Shown here one piece after another: positions 4,028 through 5,189 of a stretch of DNA of 5,189 bases. The notes beneath the pieces are model-generated. The model saw only the letters and a list, made by a program, of their open reading frames with translations. It was not told the origin of the DNA and did no database searches. The stretch is from Microbacteriaceae bacterium. Its GTDB lineage: Bacteria; Actinomycetota; Actinomycetes; Actinomycetales; Microbacteriaceae. A program made the position numbers and the translations under genes. Position 1 is the stretch's first letter, and each line of letters begins with the position of its first letter. The stretch is taken from positions 1 to 5,189 of the forward strand of contig JAKONM010000133.1 of assembly GCA_022701925.1 (NCBI GenBank), in the 5' to 3' direction.

Positions 4028-5189
4028 ATGCCCGCCACGCGACCCTCCGCGCGCCCGCTCCGGAGGCGACCGAGGCGCTTCCTCGCGGCGGCGCTGGCAC
4101 TGACGTCGACCGTCCTCCTGGCCGCCTGCTCCCAGGCGCCCAGCGTGCCCCGGCCCACGATCACCGCGGGGTCGGAGCACCCGAACATCGTCTTCGTGCT
4201 GGCGGACGACTACGCGATGAACCTGGTCGAGCACATGCCGCAGCTGCAGCGGATGCAGGCGGACGGTCGCACCATGGACCGCCACTTCGTCGTCGACTCG
4301 CTGTGCTGCCCCTCCCGCTCCTCCATCTTCACCGGCCGCTACCCGCACACCACGGGCGTGTTCACCAACGCCGGCACCGACGGCGGCATCGAGGCCTTCC
4401 GCCGGTTCGGCAACCAGGCGCACTGCTTCGCGGAGCCGCTGCAGGAGGCGGGCTACCGCACCGCCTTCATGGGCAAGTACCTGAACGGCTACGTGCCGCA
4501 GACGATGGGCCCCGAACCGGGCTGGGACGACTGGGTCGTCGGCGGCGGAGGCGGGTACGGCGAGTTCGGCTACACGCTCAACGAGAACGGGAGGACGAAG
4601 CGGTACGGGCACGCCGCGGGCGACTACATGGTCGACGTGCTGAGCCGCAAGGCGGACGCCTTCGTCAAGCGCACGGCCGCGACGGGGCAGCCGTTCATGC
4701 TCGAGGTCGCCACCTATGCGCCGCACGCCCCCTACACGCCGCCGCCGCGCTACGAGGGCACCATGAAGGGCGTCCCGTACCCGAAGACGGCGGCGTGGGA
4801 CGCGACCGTCTCCGACGCGCCGAAGTGGCTGCGCGGGCACTACCCGCTGCGCGCGTCGGAGAAGGCGGAGATCCAGCGCGACTGGGAGAAGCGCCTCGAG
4901 GCCGACCTCGCCGTCGACGACCTGATCGGCTCGCTGCGGCGCACGATCGCCGAGGCGGGCGTGCAGAACGAGACCTACGTCGTGTTCTCCTCCGACAACG
5001 GCCTGCACATGGGCGAGTACCGGCTGACCCCGGGCAAGGAGACGGTGTACGACACCGACGTGCACGTGCCGCTGATCGTGACCGGGCCCGGCGTGCCCGC
5101 GGGCACGCACTCGCGGGCGATGTCGTCGAGCATCGACATCGGGCCGACCTTCCTCGACCTCGCGGGCGTCGGCGTCGACCCCACGGCGG
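4028..5189 (+). CDS. Lipoprotein sulfatase, N-acetylglucosamine-6-sulfatase-like (3' end outside window)
   Basis: The frame opens at ATG 4028 and runs off the right edge without a stop, giving 387 residues; family members usually have about 450-550. Residues 1-34 are a lipoprotein signal: an arginine-rich start, hydrophobic core and lipobox LAAC with Cys34 as the lipid site, so the enzyme should sit on the outer face of the membrane. The type I sulfatase signature CCPSRSSIFTGR starts at Cys93, the residue expected to become formylglycine. Other conserved positions are Asp60-Asp61 (VLADD), Arg97, Lys150 (MGKY), His233 (APHAPY), Asp323-Asn324 (SSDN) and Lys337 (PGKE), all consistent with calcium binding and sulfate-ester hydrolysis. 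The LCCPSR, APHxPY and SDNGLHMGEY segments are most like N-acetylglucosamine-6-sulfatases, so a 6-sulfated glucosamine-type glycan is a reasonable but unproven substrate. GGGGCAGG (4012-4019) is a modest binding site 8 bases before ATG. In-frame GTG codons at 4010 and 4022 are alternatives. Maturation needs a formylglycine-generating enzyme, not seen here. Confidence 0.93.
   Translation, partial: MPATRPSARPLRRRPRRFLAAALALTSTVLLAACSQAPSVPRPTITAGSEHPNIVFVLADDYAMNLVEHMPQLQRMQADGRTMDRHFVVDSLCCPSRSSIFTGRYPHTTGVFTNAGTDGGIEAFRRFGNQAHCFAEPLQEAGYRTAFMGKYLNGYVPQTMGPEPGWDDWVVGGGGGYGEFGYTLNENGRTKRYGHAAGDYMVDVLSRKADAFVKRTAATGQPFMLEVATYAPHAPYTPPPRYEGTMKGVPYPKTAAWDATVSDAPKWLRGHYPLRASEKAEIQRDWEKRLEADLAVDDLIGSLRRTIAEAGVQNETYVVFSSDNGLHMGEYRLTPGKETVYDTDVHVPLIVTGPGVPAGTHSRAMSSSIDIGPTFLDLAGVGVDPTA

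Noticed and set aside
3611..5110. Long - strand open frame opposite the sulfatase gene
   Set aside because: It has the low-complexity Arg/Val/His/Gly-rich composition of a shadow frame. The + strand holds a complete set of sulfatase catalytic motifs.

Overview
The window is GC-rich DNA with GTG starts and actinobacterial protein types. It looks like chromosomal sequence from a high-GC actinobacterium, and a member of the Microbacteriaceae would fit, though that placement is inference. No tRNA, rRNA, CRISPR array, insertion sequence or integrase is visible. Four protein genes are supported, two of them cut by the window edges.

Left edge (1-591): the C-terminal part of an ABC-F type ATPase on the + strand. 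A 78-base gap with a long hairpin follows, probably a terminator shared with the next gene, which runs convergently. Centre (592-3303, - strand): a 903-residue secreted protein. It has a signal peptide, a glycine-rich beta-solenoid-like region, a possible Listeria/Bacteroides-type repeat, three tandem putative-Ig (He_PIG-like) domains and a very lysine-rich, duplicated C-terminal region. It has no LPXTG anchor. Position 3304-3471 is a divergent promoter/leader region.

Right part: a small TraR/DksA-type zinc-finger protein (3472-3858, + strand), whose ribosome binding site and GTG start lie in a short perfect hairpin. A 169-base gap follows. It holds a C-tract with a quadruplex-type G pattern on the other strand, three copies of a near-palindromic 12-mer, a possible -35 box and a 12-bp perfect palindrome. 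Finally, a lipoprotein-type sulfatase (4028 to the right edge) resembles N-acetylglucosamine-6-sulfatases and keeps every catalytic residue that can be seen.

There is no clear operon linking these genes. Both the Ig-domain protein and the sulfatase are predicted to act outside the membrane, so a shared theme of surface or glycan interaction is possible but unproven. I see no convincing new multi-gene system. The most interesting material is the structured DNA around the DksA-like gene and the sulfatase promoter region, and the unusual charge architecture of the surface protein.
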